64,000 nt of DNA from the NCBI RefSeq assembly GCF_022682495.2, contig NC_071399.1, positions 6,801,342-6,865,341 on the forward strand, written 5' to 3'. Both the position numbers and the translations under genes were made by a program. Shown in pieces: positions 34,555-46,368 of the stretch (positions are counted from its first letter, which is position 1; every line of letters starts with the position of its first letter). The notes below the pieces were generated by a model that was given only the letters and a program-made list of their open reading frames with translations, did not search any database and was not told the DNA's origin. Source of the DNA: Desmodus rotundus (lineage: Eukaryota; Chordata; Mammalia; Chiroptera; Phyllostomidae).

Positions 34555-34810
34555 CTCTGTTCCTCAGTTTCCTCAGCTGGAAAATGGGTGAAGTATCTAC
34601 CCGATAGGATTATTACAGGACCAGAAGAATTAAACCTCTAAAAAAACCAAAGAAGTGATTTTACCGTTCTTTGCACAGTCCTGGCACAGAGCAAACACTA
34701 TATCTTTGCCAGTTAATTGAGTAAACTTGCTAAAAGTCACCTTGTTCCTAAGTAGCAGACGTAGGATTTGCACCTAAGGTTTTCTGCATGTGAAGCCCAA
34801 CCCATTTCTA
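34555..34810. repeat. MIR fragments (sense, then antisense-like)
   Basis: CCTCAGTTTCCTCAGCTGGA, AAATGGGTGAAGTATCTACC and AGTCCTGGCACAGAGCAAAC (34558-34700) are sense MIR. AACTTGCTAAAAGTCACCTT with GCAGACGTAGGATTTGCACC (34726-34775) then reads as antisense MIR. Two copies in head-to-head arrangement. Confidence 0.6.
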
Positions 34811-34814
34811 TCAT

Positions 34815-36110
34815 GTCACAGTGAATGCGATGCTTTCCTTATCATTAGCATAGAGGAATTAATCTAATTAGGGGAATTGATCATTTGGAAAAATTGGAGA
34901 GACAGTTCTGAAAGGCTGCATTAAAGATGTTTTACTAAATAGAAAAAGGAGTTTTGAGAGGCTAAGTTGTCAAGTACATGTCAAAACCATGAAAGAACCC
35001 CCAAGAGCCCGAAGCACCTGCATGGGACGTGGGGAAGGCCAGCTTGAAGAGGGCCTGTTTCTCAGAGAGCAAGGGTCAGGGGGGCTGAGAGGAAGGGTTT
35101 TGCTCCCCTGCTCCCTGCCCTTCAGTGGATCCTTTTCTTCTGCACTCTCACCATCAGGGGCGGGGGGACCGCGAGCATCTGTTTGAAGTTCATGCTGAAA
35201 ACAGTAACCAGGGAGCATCAGGAGAGTGTGATGTCCCCAAGCCCCAGGTTCCAGAGGATGGGAACTAAGGGTCCTCAGTATCTAAGATGACAGGAAGTCA
35301 AGGACAGTGGCTGCAGGGAGAGGTCTTTCACAGGATTCTGGAGAGACCGAGCTATTCCAAGTAAGGGTGCAGGAAAGCAGCAAGAAAAAAGTGGTTCTGA
35401 CCATATCTGTAAGCAGTGATGATGGAAGATGAGGCTGGAAGGATAATCACGGAGAGTGGAAATGATGCAGTGAGTCACGTTACAACAGCTGAAAGAGAAA
35501 ATGAAGCCGATGGAAACAGGATAATGAAGTGGGAGGCCTAGGCGGGAGCTGTGCGTCATCCACACGGGAAGGGAAGGAAACCCAGAGACCTGCCCAAGTT
35601 CTCGGCTCCAGGTACTGGCAGAACCAGGGCGTACAAGGGCCGCCGGATCATAAGTGAGGCCCGACTGACAGATGCTCTTAAAGAGGGAAAGGGAGTTCAA
35701 TGACTGCTTTTCTTTTTCAAAAGGGAAGAAAGAATTATGAAGCCACAGGGAAGGTCCAGATGGGAATTAAGCAGCACGAAGGCACTTCACTCTCTGAAAC
35801 GTAAGGAAGTGTGAAATAAAGGCGCAGAAGCAGAGGGAGGCGAGCGTGGGCTGTGGTCCCTTTCACTGTTTAAAGGATATGAGAAGACCTTTGAGAAGTG
35901 ACACAGTGAATGAAGGGTTACAAAACTTAATATTTGGGAGTAGGGACACTTTAAACACTGGAAAGTACTTTGTCAAGTAAAAAAGAATTGATAGTCTCTC
36001 ATTTGTAAAAGAGGTACTGTAAATACTTGCATTTTTTAACTTGAACTCTGCTACCTTTTTTGTTGAAGAAGCAAAATGTACACAAAATTAAGCCTGATTT
36101 TCTTTTTTAA
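34815..36110. other. Unique DNA
   Basis: 34970-35720 is purine-rich on the plus strand (for example CAGGGAGAGGTCTTTCACAG, GATGATGGAAGATGAGGCTG) and may hold a diverged antisense L2, but no phrase is diagnostic. The 141-codon minus frame at 35275-35700 has no domain. Confidence 0.35.
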
Positions 36111-36400
36111 AAAGTCCTTGGATGACTACCGTGGTAGGGACCAGGGAATTCGGCTGGAAATTTATAGCACTTATACAGGGTTTTCCGCCCTGTGTTTCTT
36201 GTGTCTGTATTGGGGTAATGAAGAAATATGGAAGCCGCCTGGTGGCCAAATAATATCTGTAAATTCCCATGGATAAAGCCTCCCTTTTCCATTTCAAAGT
36301 TATTAAGTTCAAGTCCTGTTATGGTTCCACTTTTATTAGTTTTTTCCCCCATCGATGCAATTATTGATTGATTAATTCTTATTGGCTTTCTAAAGTAGAA
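36110..36400. promoter_or_regulatory. Candidate conserved non-coding block with a CTCF-like site
   Basis: Repeat-free, with ATCGATGCAATTATTGATTG (about 36352-36371), ATTGATTAATTC and a CTCF-like motif at 36230-36248. The combination is typical of regulatory DNA but cannot be confirmed here. Confidence 0.3.
36230..36248 (-). promoter_or_regulatory. CTCF-like motif
   Basis: The minus strand reads TGGCCACCAGGCGGCTTCC. Against the CTCF core TGGCCACCAGGGGGC the first 15 bases match except one. The weaker 3' part does not match. Occupancy is unknown; a motif this good also occurs by chance in genomes. Confidence 0.4.
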
Positions 36401-36639
36401 AAAAAATTATGGCCAAAGTAAAACCCTTCATACAGAGGAAAAAGACAGTATATATAAGGTGAAAGTCTGGGAGAGGCAGCAAAGCGTCCCCGGCCCTGCC
36501 GCTGTCTCCTGCACAGAGGACTTGGGACAGGGAGGACATTGGGTCAGCCTGGACCAGGAGGGACCAGAACTGCCTGCATGGAGACTAGCGTGGTTTGCTA
36601 GGCTTCTGTCGAATATTGCTGCTCAGCATTGGCATGGCC

Positions 36640-36830
36640 CCTGAAGAGCATACGGTATACAGGGCACTGTCACCCCTTCCTGCTCTCACTCAGCCCCACA
36701 ACTGGGAGGAAGACAGGGCCCACGGTCCTGTCGGAGAAACCTGAGCCTCAGAGAAGTCAAATGACTTGCTCAGTATCACACAGGTAGACACCACAGACCC
36801 GGCATTCACACTGAGGTCATTTATTCTCTT
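36640..36830 (-). repeat. MIR SINE, antisense
   Basis: AGAAACCTGAGCCTCAGAGA then AGTCAAATGACTTGCTCAGT and ATCACACAGGTAGACACC match the antisense MIR ('gaggaaactgaggcacagagaggttaagtaacttgcccaaggtcacacagc'). Confidence 0.65.
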
Positions 36831-36834
36831 TCCC

Positions 36835-38500
36835 GGTTTGTTTTGTTTCTTCTACTTCTGACCCAGGCCAAACTATCAGGCGCATGATTATATTTATGAA
36901 TAGGGTTTCATGGTGGGCAGGGGGATAGCAGGTCCACTAGTTATACCCGTGATCCAGAGTGGATTTAGAAAGCCAGGAAGACTGCACACTTCTCTTGGAA
37001 GTTTCCTGGACCACAAACACAAATGACAAAGCATCATTCTTGGACATCCCAGGTCTGTCTTACCAGCATCACTTCGAAAATGGCAACTTCACTGGCTTAA
37101 AGGACCAAGTCTTGCAATTAAAAATAAGGGAGAAGGGGGATGTCAGTTTCCCAACATCAAAAGCAATTTTTTCACCCCCGGAACCTCTTGGTGTCTGTGT
37201 ATGTTCGTGACGTCACCTCTCAGAGAGACAGATGGCAGTGTCTGGGGATTCACGTGCCTCCCAGAGTGCAGGCAACCCACCTCCGAGATGCCCTCTCCCA
37301 GGTCCCATGTTGCCAGGGAATCGGGGATCTGACAGGAGAGCCCAGGCCAGGGCTGGAACAAAACTACACCTAGAAAACAAATTTCGTATCCAGACATTTT
37401 TATTTAAAATGTGTACCATGTGAACCATGTGAACCATGTGAAATTGTTATTTGTAGGAGGAAAAAAAAATAAAAGGAATCGTGTATGTTCAGCCTAATAA
37501 CTGAATGGACCATAGTCCCCTTTGGAATGCCTATTAAATGATAAAGTTGGACCAAACGAGCTTACTCATATTAAAATTTCTGCTCTTAAAAATCACAGCT
37601 CTTCTCCGTATATCTAATTTCTAATTTTCAAATCAAAAATATCTACCACCTCTGGAACAATAGCTGGAATACGAGTGAAAACGTTTACATTAAATTAGAT
37701 ATGATAACCACTATTATATAAGGGGAAATTTGGGTTGGGCTCTCCTTTTGGAACATCTTAAAACTGATGTCTATTTTTTCCTTCCAAATTTATTTTTTCT
37801 CTAATAAATTACATATACTCAAGAAAAAGCTACTGAACTAAGTATTAGATGGTATTTCAAAGGACATGGAAAACGAGATAAAACTTGGTGGAAACTGAGC
37901 ATGTGTCACCATCCTCTTGTACGAGTGAGCCCATGGCTTCAGCGCCCTAGCATGTACCCCGCCCATGTCTCTGCCATGCCTCCCCGCCTCACACTGCCCC
38001 TGCCACCTTCCATGGCCCCTCCCCCTGCACTCTGCCTCTCCACCTCTCACTCGTCAAGTCCCAAAGCTTTACGTGAAGCGTTCTTTTGTTGGTAGAGCTG
38101 CTGGGCTGTCCTTTCTCCCTCCAAGTCTGTGCGTGCACTCTAATACAATTTCTTCATTCGGTGAACTGATTGATGCATTTTATTACTTCTGATACTCTAT
38201 GCACATTTTGATTACCCTATTTTCTTCGGAGCACCTCACAGGGTGTTACCCTCAGCAGAGGGACTTGAGGACCTGGCTGATGAATAACTGTTATTAAAAT
38301 GTAACAGGTACAATCTCTGTTCTCTGAAAATTTACATAATACAAGTCAACATGAATATTCAAGTCTGTTGATGCCAAAACATAGAGATATTAAAGACAAA
38401 GTTCATAGATAGATCACATGAATATTGTATAAGTTTTTATATATAATTATATGCAGAGAAACAAGTTTTTCATCAAAATAGTTAAGAAAGACATGTTCAG
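36835..38500. other. Unique DNA with a 9-bp triplicate
   Basis: ACCATGTGA is repeated three times without change at 37415-37441. Otherwise unclassified. Several overlapping frames at 36959-37437 and 37838-38192 on both strands show no domain. Confidence 0.4.
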
Positions 38501-39230
38501 TCACTTTCACTTAGGTAGAAGTTGGGCCTTGGTAGGTTTTTGGAAAAATGGACTGGCAAAATAATTTATCATCAGACATAAAAACAGGGACAATAAAAAT
38601 AGTCCAAAGCAACCCTGAATAAAGGGGTGTGAGAAGACTTATAGAAGCTCTCATAAGGATAGATGGAGAAAAAAATAGTGAGAAAAGGGAGCATGTTCTT
38701 GACTAGTTGGCTTTATGAGGAAGGGAAAGGTTTAGTATTATTACCGGAGTGGTAACTACCCTAGACAGACAGCCTGTGGCCGGAGAAGATGGGGTGTGAT
38801 GAGTTGACCCATGAGAGGGTTTCATTACGCACTGAACTGCTGGTGACATGCCCAGTGTAAGATGCCCCACAGCCTGGAGTCAAACTTGAGGGGTATGATC
38901 AAGGAAGAAGAGGGCTGCATGGAAGAGCAGACCACAGCCACATAAGATCTTGAGCCCTATGGGAGAGATCAGTAAAGCCCTGGGGGCGTACACACCAGCA
39001 AGGAGCCAAGCTGGGGTCCATCATAAACATCAGTGAGAGTAGAAGAGAATACAATAAGAAACGAACACTAGAGTAATAGGAAAAGAGTTCACAGGGAAAG
39101 CAGGATGGGATGATTTCAGAGGAGCGAATTTCAGAGAAGCAATTAAGCGGAATGAAATCGACTGTGCCGAAGTGACAAAAAGACGATGATGAACAAGAAC
39201 TAACAGCTCCTGTGACTTTTTTCACAGAGA
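38500..39230 (-). repeat. Possible L2-like LINE, antisense, very diverged
   Basis: Purine-rich antisense L2 style (GGAGCATGTTCTTGACTAGT, CCACATAAGATCTTGAGCCC, AGATCAGTAAAGCCCTGG), but no diagnostic phrase is long enough to be sure. The 118-codon minus frame at 38899-39255 has no reverse-transcriptase motif. Confidence 0.25.
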
Positions 39231-39439
39231 AAAGGGTCAGTGAAAATCTTTCCAAAAATAAACCTTGTCTCCAGTAGGAAAAAAAAAATCATGCTCTTCA
39301 TATATATACTTTTGGAAAGGAATGTGCAATATTGAAAATGAAGGTAACTTTATTTTAAAGAATTTTACAGACTCCCTCCTTTTACAAAGAAGGATTAGAC
39401 ACAGCTCATTCCATTCAGGCAGACTCTCCCTGAGAGTAA

Positions 39440-39700
39440 GTCGGGCACTTCTGGAGCAACATTAATCTTTTTTGGTCCCTGGAGCACCATTAAGTACAGG
39501 CAGCCGTAATTTACGAAATTGCATACTCGAAGCCTGAAAGAGTTAACGCGCCTCCAGAAGTGCCTAACATTTACCCGGGGAGTAATTTACACACTGGGAG
39601 CATCTGGCTGAATATGGATTCAATTGTTTACTGTACTGCGGGTCTCACAGAAAGGAGGTCACATGCTTCCTCTTATTGAAAAGTTCTGGGGAACAATTTC
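39440..39700. promoter_or_regulatory. Candidate conserved non-coding block
   Basis: Repeat-free with retained CpGs (GCAGCCGTAATTTACGAAAT, ACTCGAAGC, TTAACGCGCCTCC, TTTACCCGGGGAGTAATTTA) and SOX/FOX-like words (TTCAATTGTTTACTGTACTG). Two TAATTTAC words lie about 75 bases apart. Enhancer status is inferred. Confidence 0.33.
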
Positions 39701-41490
39701 TTTCATTGAAAAAAAAATATGCACCCACCGCCACATTTTCCTTCGGTAATCTGTTTTCACAGTGCTAAAAGATCGGTTGCAAGACAGGAACTTAGGTTCT
39801 CTGATTTGCCAAAGCAAACTACTTTATTTTAATTTTACCTTTGTTACCCACCTGAAGGTTTGGGGTGTTTAGGGTTGAGGCCGTGCGGAGAAACAGAACA
39901 GGCTTTATTTGCGCTCTGGAAGGGGTCATTCTGTCAATTTGTATAAATGTTTGTCTTTTACCTCTCAGCATGCCAGCACACTTTGACACAATGCTGTTTA
40001 ATAAAGAATAGACGGGTTGGAAAACACACATGAATCAATGATGATTATTCTCAGCCAGAGTGCATTAGTACATACGTTCAGGAACACTCAAGTGTCAACA
40101 GAAGCAGCGAAACAGGTATTAAGTCTTAAAAAATTCCTCCTGCATGTTCTATGCACAGCGGCACAGACAGTGTGTTATAGGAAGAGAGGGAACTCTCACA
40201 TGAAAGGAACCTGTGACCTGAGGGAAGAGGGTACCAACAATCGAACAAGTACACATAGAATTTAAGATTTTATAGCACACACTTGGGTGAACACTTTAAC
40301 TGACAAGATAATCTTCTGCTTGGCCAGGATGACTGAAATTCAAGCTTTAATATATAATTGCTTATATATCTCAAGTGGTTATATTTACAATCAACATCTG
40401 TGAGAGAGACCCACAAAAAAAACAGAATTATCTTCTTGAGGGCAGGCTCCTTGCAATACAGGCTTCCCCTACTAGGTGAGTGTTCTAGGAACCCATCTGT
40501 ATCAGTGGACCAGCTGGCGTTGTTGTGAGAGGCTGCATTTGGCTTCAGTAAATTTTTTTTTGAAGACTTGATGTGTTTGCCTATTTCATGTTGGGTGGTT
40601 TACTAGCACACCTGCCCACACCGCACTCAGTGTTCAGCAGTTTTTGATCAAAAACAGTCTGGCTCCCATGCCCCTCCGTCCCTTTCCACCCTTTCCACTG
40701 GATCTTGCTACTTTCTTTTCGTTTTCCTGGATGAAAAGAGTTCTCAAATGGGGACATTTTACCAATGCGGGAGAGGTGAAATAAAAAATGGCAGAAGCAT
40801 TAAAAGGCATCAAAATCAAAGAGTTCAAAAACTGTTTTGAGCAGTGGAAAAAATGTCTTGATAGGTGCATTGCATTAAATGGAGAGTACTTTGAAGGTGA
40901 CTAAAGTTTAAACATTTGGAATAAATACACAATTTTTTATAAATAAATTCTGGTTTGGGGGGTACCCCCTCATATCTCAACAACAGCAACTTGTGATCAT
41001 TTTTGTTAACATTTTATCTATTTGCTTAGAAACACTGGAGTTGCAAAATTTTGGCTCCGTATTTAGGTCAAAGTTTATTTTACTTTTTTAACATACTTAT
41101 TAAGTAGTTATGAATTTAAGCAGAGGTTGCAATATTAGAGGATTCAATTTTTAACCATTTTCTGTTATTTTTAATTCTATTTCATATATAATATTCCATT
41201 TCCATTTAATAGTCTATTTTGAGCAGGATTGATTTTTTTTAACCAAAAAAATGTCTATTCTTTATAATTACTTGAGAAAATGTGCTACACCATAATACGG
41301 AACACAGATGTATTTGATTTTATGAACTCTTCTCAAAATCCTAACCCTGTGTGCTCTACATCAGCACAGTCACAAACCAATGATGTGTTGTTAAAACAAA
41401 GATAGATTCCCCCTTGACCTGTACTGCTTGAAAAGAGAAATACGTTTTTCACTCTGATTATCCTAGTGTTCATGAGTATAAATTCTTACA
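39700..41490. other. Unique AT-rich DNA
   Basis: No confident repeat or gene. Runs of A/T are frequent. Frames at 39819-40031 (minus), 40017-40265 (plus) and 40634-40870 (minus) have no domain. Confidence 0.35.
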
Positions 41491-41492
41491 TA

Positions 41493-42173
41493 CATGAGGT
41501 CTATTTATAAGGTATCCAGCCACATAATATGAAAAATAGAGACATTTATTGAAGAAGATACAAGATAGAAGAAATGTACATAGGACAATGACACCTCAGT
41601 CCCCTTCAAAGTAGGCACCTTGGGACCTCACACAGCTCTCCCAATCGCAACCAGCTGCCTTGTCGTATTTTCTTGAATCTCATCAATGGTCTGAAATCTC
41701 TTCCCTTTCAAAGGCAATTTTAGCTTTGGGAAAAGCCAGAAGTTTCAGGGCACCAAATCTGGGCTGTAGCAGGAGGGGGGACTGAGTCACCTGGGTGATT
41801 TGATATTTCACCAAAAATCTCTGCATGAGACATGAGTGGGTGCATTGTCATGATGAAGCTGCCAGTCACCAGTGGGCCACAGCTGTGGCCTTCTGAATCA
41901 GCCAAATAGTTTCTGTGGAAGAATGTTGAAGCTTAATGCAAAATTTGCTGCAGACTTGTTGCTCTACTCACTCAGTTGTTTTGAATGTGATAGCCACACA
42001 CTACACATGCTCACTCAACAGCATCTACCACCCCCACTGACTAGTACAGTGAAGTCATCATTGTTCATGCATGCGCATTCCAGTCCACTCTCCTTGGCTG
42101 CCAGGTGACATCGACGTCACACAAACAGTTCTCCTTGTATCAACAATGGCTGGACTTTTCCAGACAGACCTCG
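41493..42173 (-). mobile_element. Mariner DNA transposon, internally deleted, both ends present
   Basis: The element is flanked by TA at 41491-41492 and 42174-42175. Inverted ends are GAGGTCTATTTATAAGGTAT (from 41496) and, on the minus strand, GAGGTCTGTCTGGAAAAGTC, both followed by CCAGCC within a few bases. On the minus strand an N-terminal transposase segment (EQQVCSKFCIKL, about 41890-41965) joins directly to a C-terminal segment with HHDNAP and YSPD, which hold the second and third catalytic Asp of the DDD triad. At least three stops occur and the middle of the gene is absent. At 681 bp it is about half of a full mariner. It is a dead, MITE-like copy. Confidence 0.85.
41590..41965 (-). 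pseudogene. Mariner transposase remnant (deleted, stop-riddled)
   Basis: This encodes parts of a Tc1/mariner DDD transposase, the enzyme that cuts at the element ends and inserts at TA. Visible are an N-terminal helix-turn-helix start (EQQVCSKFCIKL...TETIWLIQK), then after a deletion junction near 41871-41890 the GDWQLHHDNAPTH segment, a stop after RDFW, further stops, YSPDLVP, and NFWLFPKLK with KGKRFQTIDEIQEN. About 30 codons separate the two Asp motifs, fewer than the usual 34, so small in-frame losses occurred. It lacks the first catalytic Asp region entirely and is non-functional. Confidence 0.85.
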
Positions 42174-42179
42174 TATTTT

Positions 42180-43500
42180 AAGTGTGATTCTGCCATTTGG
42201 GTGATGGAATAATGCTCCCCGGTGCTACACTCATTCTTCCCACTCCCACTCCTCCCTCTGTCCCGTTTTTCTCTGGTTCTCCTAAAGCTTCCTGGAGTTT
42301 CTTTCATCCTCCTCTGGTGCTTTGCATTTCCCCGTGATGTCGGAGCATTTCCACTGCACCCCTTCGTTCCCGGCAGCCCTGGGGCCGCCATTGTCTCCTT
42401 CGACTCACTCTGTTGCTCACGTGTTGTACTTAACACAAGTACAAGTAAACAAATGTGTGCACCAAAATTATTGGAGCATATATCACGTCTGCACGTTCCT
42501 TTAACCACAAAATTCATCTTGTAGGAAATGTATGCCTTTCTTAGTTTCATAAAACACAGACAGGCAGACATGGTATTATTTTCTGTTTTATGAATGTTTA
42601 GAAATTTGCATGAAGAAATAAAAAGTGTCTTCTTTCTTTTCTAAAATTCTTGACAGTTGCTCTAGCTTGCTTTGAATCCTGCATTCAGTATTATTTACTC
42701 ACATGTGTATATGTGTGTTTTGTTTCCTTATGTATTTAGACAAAAAAACCTTTTGCAAAGGATTACCAACCGTATATTATTTGCCCATTAACCTAAAGCC
42801 AAAAGGGGCATGTTCTAAAGCAAAGCAATCTCTAATAAGTTATGGAGTAACAATATTTGGGCTTACTGTGACGTTACCACACTAAGGCACGAAATTTTAA
42901 AAAGATGCCAAAATCTTGGGCTCTTTACAGCTTGCCTTCTGACTTAGGCTCTAAGTGTGGACGCTGCTGTGTGAGAGTAAAAATAACTTACTAGGGAGAC
43001 ACCTTATAAACAGAATAACAGAGAAATAGAATTATGTTCAGGAGAAAAATAGATCACGGAACATTTTGTGGACTGGCCAATAGTGACTGCCACTAATGGG
43101 AAGACATCAGATACATTCTTACAGAGAAAAGGCAAGTGCTCATTCTGTCTTATGTGTCCTGGTTCTTCACCTGAATTGTAGCTCATCTCCTTCATGAGTG
43201 TAGCAAGATCTTCATACATACATTATGTAGTTTACTGTTTTAAAATTTTCATTATACAAAAAGAATTTTTATAATTACATAATAAAATTCTCTTAAAAGA
43301 AAGAAATCAAACACACTTTAAAATCTGTGCTCCTGAACATCACATTGACCCTAATAAACATCCCAAGCCTTCATTGGAGCAAATCAGCTAAGGTTCCCAT
43401 GGAGGAAAAAAAATGAACTAATAGGAATCGCTGTACACGTCCTTTTTATCTGCAAGAAGCTGAGCCTGCTTGACTGATATCAGGTCAATAATCATCAGTA
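42180..43500. other. Unique DNA
   Basis: The 143-codon minus frame (42140-42571) starts in unique DNA and ends just inside the mariner; it has no recognisable domain. The remainder is AT-rich with nothing recognised. Confidence 0.35.
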
Positions 43501-43514
43501 GGTAAAATAATACT

Positions 43515-43610
43515 CGTCTCTGAAATAGGCAGAGATTATTCCCCTGGTTTTATGAATGAGGGGAATGGATCACAGTTTAAACGGCTCACCAAAACCCACA
43601 TCCGCAGAGC
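43515..43610 (-). repeat. MIR SINE fragment, antisense
   Basis: TATTCCCCTGGTTTTATGAA, GAGGGGAATGGATCACAG, then CGGCTCACCAAAACCCACAT resemble the antisense MIR centre ('cccattttatagatgaggaaactgaggcacag...aaggtcacac'). Short and diverged. Confidence 0.45.
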
Positions 43611-44760
43611 TGCAAAGAAACAGATGAAGTCCTGAATGTATGCACCACCCACCCTTCCGTAATTTCTGCATGAGCTGAACAATGAGAGTAAACCTCACTG
43701 TGGATGATAGGTGTGTCCCAGAAAACTGCTTGCAAACTGAAGTTTTGTCAGGAAATTGTACTTTAAATAAATGATGAGCAATGAAAAGAAACCAGGGGTT
43801 GGTTTTTTCACAACACAAAGAGTCCTTTCATAGTGTGAATAGTACTTCGTCATTTATCTACTTTACAACTTTTGCATGTGAGATAATGGTTGATTTTAAA
43901 GCAAGTGCAGCCTGTAATTCAATGTTTTTCCCATTGCTCTTCTAGTTAAGGTCTTCTTTTGTCTTTCTTCACCTACATCTAATTACCTGCTTTCCTCGTT
44001 TACGTGTTTCTCACATGCCTCAGTCTAGGGCTGAACCAGGAATCCTGGCTCTGTTCAAACACTTGACAAGCCCCAGCCTCCAAGGTCAAAATGCACCGAT
44101 CAGTTAGGCTACAAATTCGCATTATCCTGTTAGGACTCTGATTGGCCAAATGACCTTTGATTTCAATTTTTGTTGACAACCTAAAGCCTTTTCCAAAGTG
44201 GTTCTTTCACTCACCTAACCTTGTCAGCCTCTCTGTCCACTTCCAATTCCACTGACAAGATGAAGCCAGCCGATTTCCCTCATCTTGTGTCTTCTGCCCT
44301 TGAAAAAGGTTTATTTCGGCTCCCTTCTCCTTCCTTTTTCTCAAGAACAAAATGTCCACATTGCTTTCAGAGGCCAGCTTTTCCTTTTGTGCCCTGGACC
44401 CGCTCCACCCTGCACTCCCCAACATTTTGCTTCATCTGTGGCCTGTTTCTCCAAGTTGGCTGATCTCTTCCAAGTGTTCCAGCTCTGTTGTGTTACTGGC
44501 AATGTGGTCAGGGGCTCATTTGTTTTTAACCTGAACCCCGATCTCAACTGGTTTGGGAAGATGACATCCTCATCTCCAAATCTAGGGAGAGTCTCCTTGC
44601 TCTTGGTCTCCACGCCCCCTCGTCAGTAGTCTAAACTTTCATTACTCCAGCACCACCGTTTGCTCTTCCACTTGCTCCTTTGCACCCTCCTTCACAAGCC
44701 CACCCTCATTTCTCCTCTTACCTACCGTCTCCCTCTGTATGTTTTCTGGAAAATAATTCA
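43610..44760. other. Unclassified DNA
   Basis: 44200-44740 is CT-rich on the plus strand (CCTTCTCCTTCCTTTTTC, CTCCACCCTGCACTCCCCAA) and could be a diverged sense L2. Overlapping frames on both strands up to 114 codons carry no domain. Confidence 0.35.
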
Positions 44761-44764
44761 TAAA

Positions 44765-44960
44765 GCTCCAAAACCTCCACAGGATGGACTAATAGGGAAC
44801 ATAGGAAGTTATATGCAACCATTAAATGATGATATAGCTGTTCATCTGTAGACATGAAAAGGTGTTTGTTACAAAGTATTTAATGGAAAAATTTAATAAA
44901 TGCTATAAAGAAGTTTGCCAAAATATGAACAACAGTTATGGTGTAATGATTGAAGGACAG
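44765..44960 (+). repeat. Old L1 fragment (ORF2 3' end/3' UTR)
   Basis: AATAGGGAACATAGGAAGTT, ATATGCAACCATTAAATGAT, GATGATATAGCTGTTCATCT and GACATGAAAAGGTGTTTGTT follow the L1M ORF2 C-terminal coding text ('...aaccattaaaaatgatgatatag...acatggaaagatgtcc'). No frame is intact. Confidence 0.5.
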
Positions 44961-46000
44961 TTGTGTTTTATTTTCTCCTAAAGCTTTTCCAATGCCCATG
45001 ACCCTGAAATCCAGATCTCTGATTATAACACATCTTCCTTGAAGTCCCAACAGCAATTTCAAGACAAACTCATCCCAAAACAAAAATCACCAAATTCTCG
45101 ACTAAATCTTTCTCCCTCCTAGTGTTTCCTGTTTTGCCTTGACTTCAGTGATCTCTCTGGCCACACCACCATCTGTTCCCTTACCAAGGTGATAGCATTG
45201 ATTGGTAAGTGGCAAAGACAGGATTGCAGTCTGAGCTGAATGACTCCCAGGGTCTGCTCTTCCCCCATCCCGGGCCCCCGGCAATCAGGAACCGTGAACA
45301 AAGGTTCCCTTGCAATTGTGTGAAGGAATTCGATCAGCACAAAACCAGAGGAGCCCCGAGAGAAGGATGAAAGCCTGCTGCCCCTCTTCATCCTGCACTA
45401 CACCCGACTGTAGCGCTAAACAATCTTTTTCTCAGTTTGATACAAATTCAAAGGAATTGTGCTTCCCGGTGTCTGTGGTTGACAATCCTTTTACACAGCC
45501 TTGACCATAATTCACTTGATCCACTTGACCACAGGTTACAATTGAAACCTGAATAGCTAGAAACCCCCGCCTCAATATGCACCCAGCACTGTCCTTCAGC
45601 TTGCCATTTAGAATGCAGAACTCGGCAGAATCACCTTTCGGTGTAGTTATTTTTCTAAATTTCTGTCAGACAACAGCATACGGAAAATGTCATAGCTGAA
45701 GTACACATTTTTTGTTTTCTTTGGCTTAACAGTGCTGATAAAAAAAATCTTTTTTCTCTGGATGAGTGACGTTCTAGCAAATGAAATAAGGGTGGACAGA
45801 GGAGCCCACTGGATAAAGTACTGATAAATGTGAGAGGAACACAGAAGGATGTCATTGGAGAGAAGGAGGCTGAGGAAGACAGAGGCAAGTGAGAAATGGA
45901 AACATGGGTAGCTTGGTAATTAAAGGGGTTGGGGATAAACAAGGAAATGGGTTTTGTTTTAAAATTAGAACCAAAAGAAATTAAAACTCCCAGCCCCTTT
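44960..46000. other. Unique DNA
   Basis: No confident repeat or gene. The pair of frames at 45102-45504 on opposite strands is not credible as coding. Confidence 0.35.
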
Positions 46001-46009
46001 TCTAAAAAA

Positions 46010-46330
46010 CAGGATCTCTCTCTCGCTTCTTGTCCTCATGGCCCGGGTCTCTCTGCAGCCCTGTCTCATGTCATTGAGCTCCTCACCTTACAAACATATC
46101 TCTTTTAGTTCTTGAACTTCCTACTGTGCTCTAATCCCTTTCCCTTTGTCTTATTTTTCCTGCGTCCTGTTTCCTGCTGTGCCATCATTATCATAACCTA
46201 GTTCTTCCACACAACATAGCATATCATCACAAACCTTCCATTTGTGCTCACCGTTCGCTCCTCACAGCCCCTTACCTCTCACTGTTGCCAATTCCCCACT
46301 AAGCTCTGGCTATTCACCCACCTGGGCTTT
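46010..46330 (+). repeat. Possible L2 sense fragment
   Basis: CT-rich text (TCTTGTCCTCATGGCCCGGG, TCTTGAACTTCCTACTGTGC, TTTCCTGCGTCCTGTTTCCT) resembles the interior of the L2 3' region but lacks its terminus. Confidence 0.3.
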
Positions 46331-46368
46331 CTTTTTTCAATATAGCAGTTTTATGACTTGTTTAAAGT

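Noticed and set aside
34118..34591. 157-codon proline-rich frame
   Set aside because: No recognisable family, no splice or promoter context, and its 3' end runs into a MIR.
42140..42571. 143-codon minus frame next to the mariner
   Set aside because: It is mostly unique DNA and ends just inside the element's end, not in the transposase frame.
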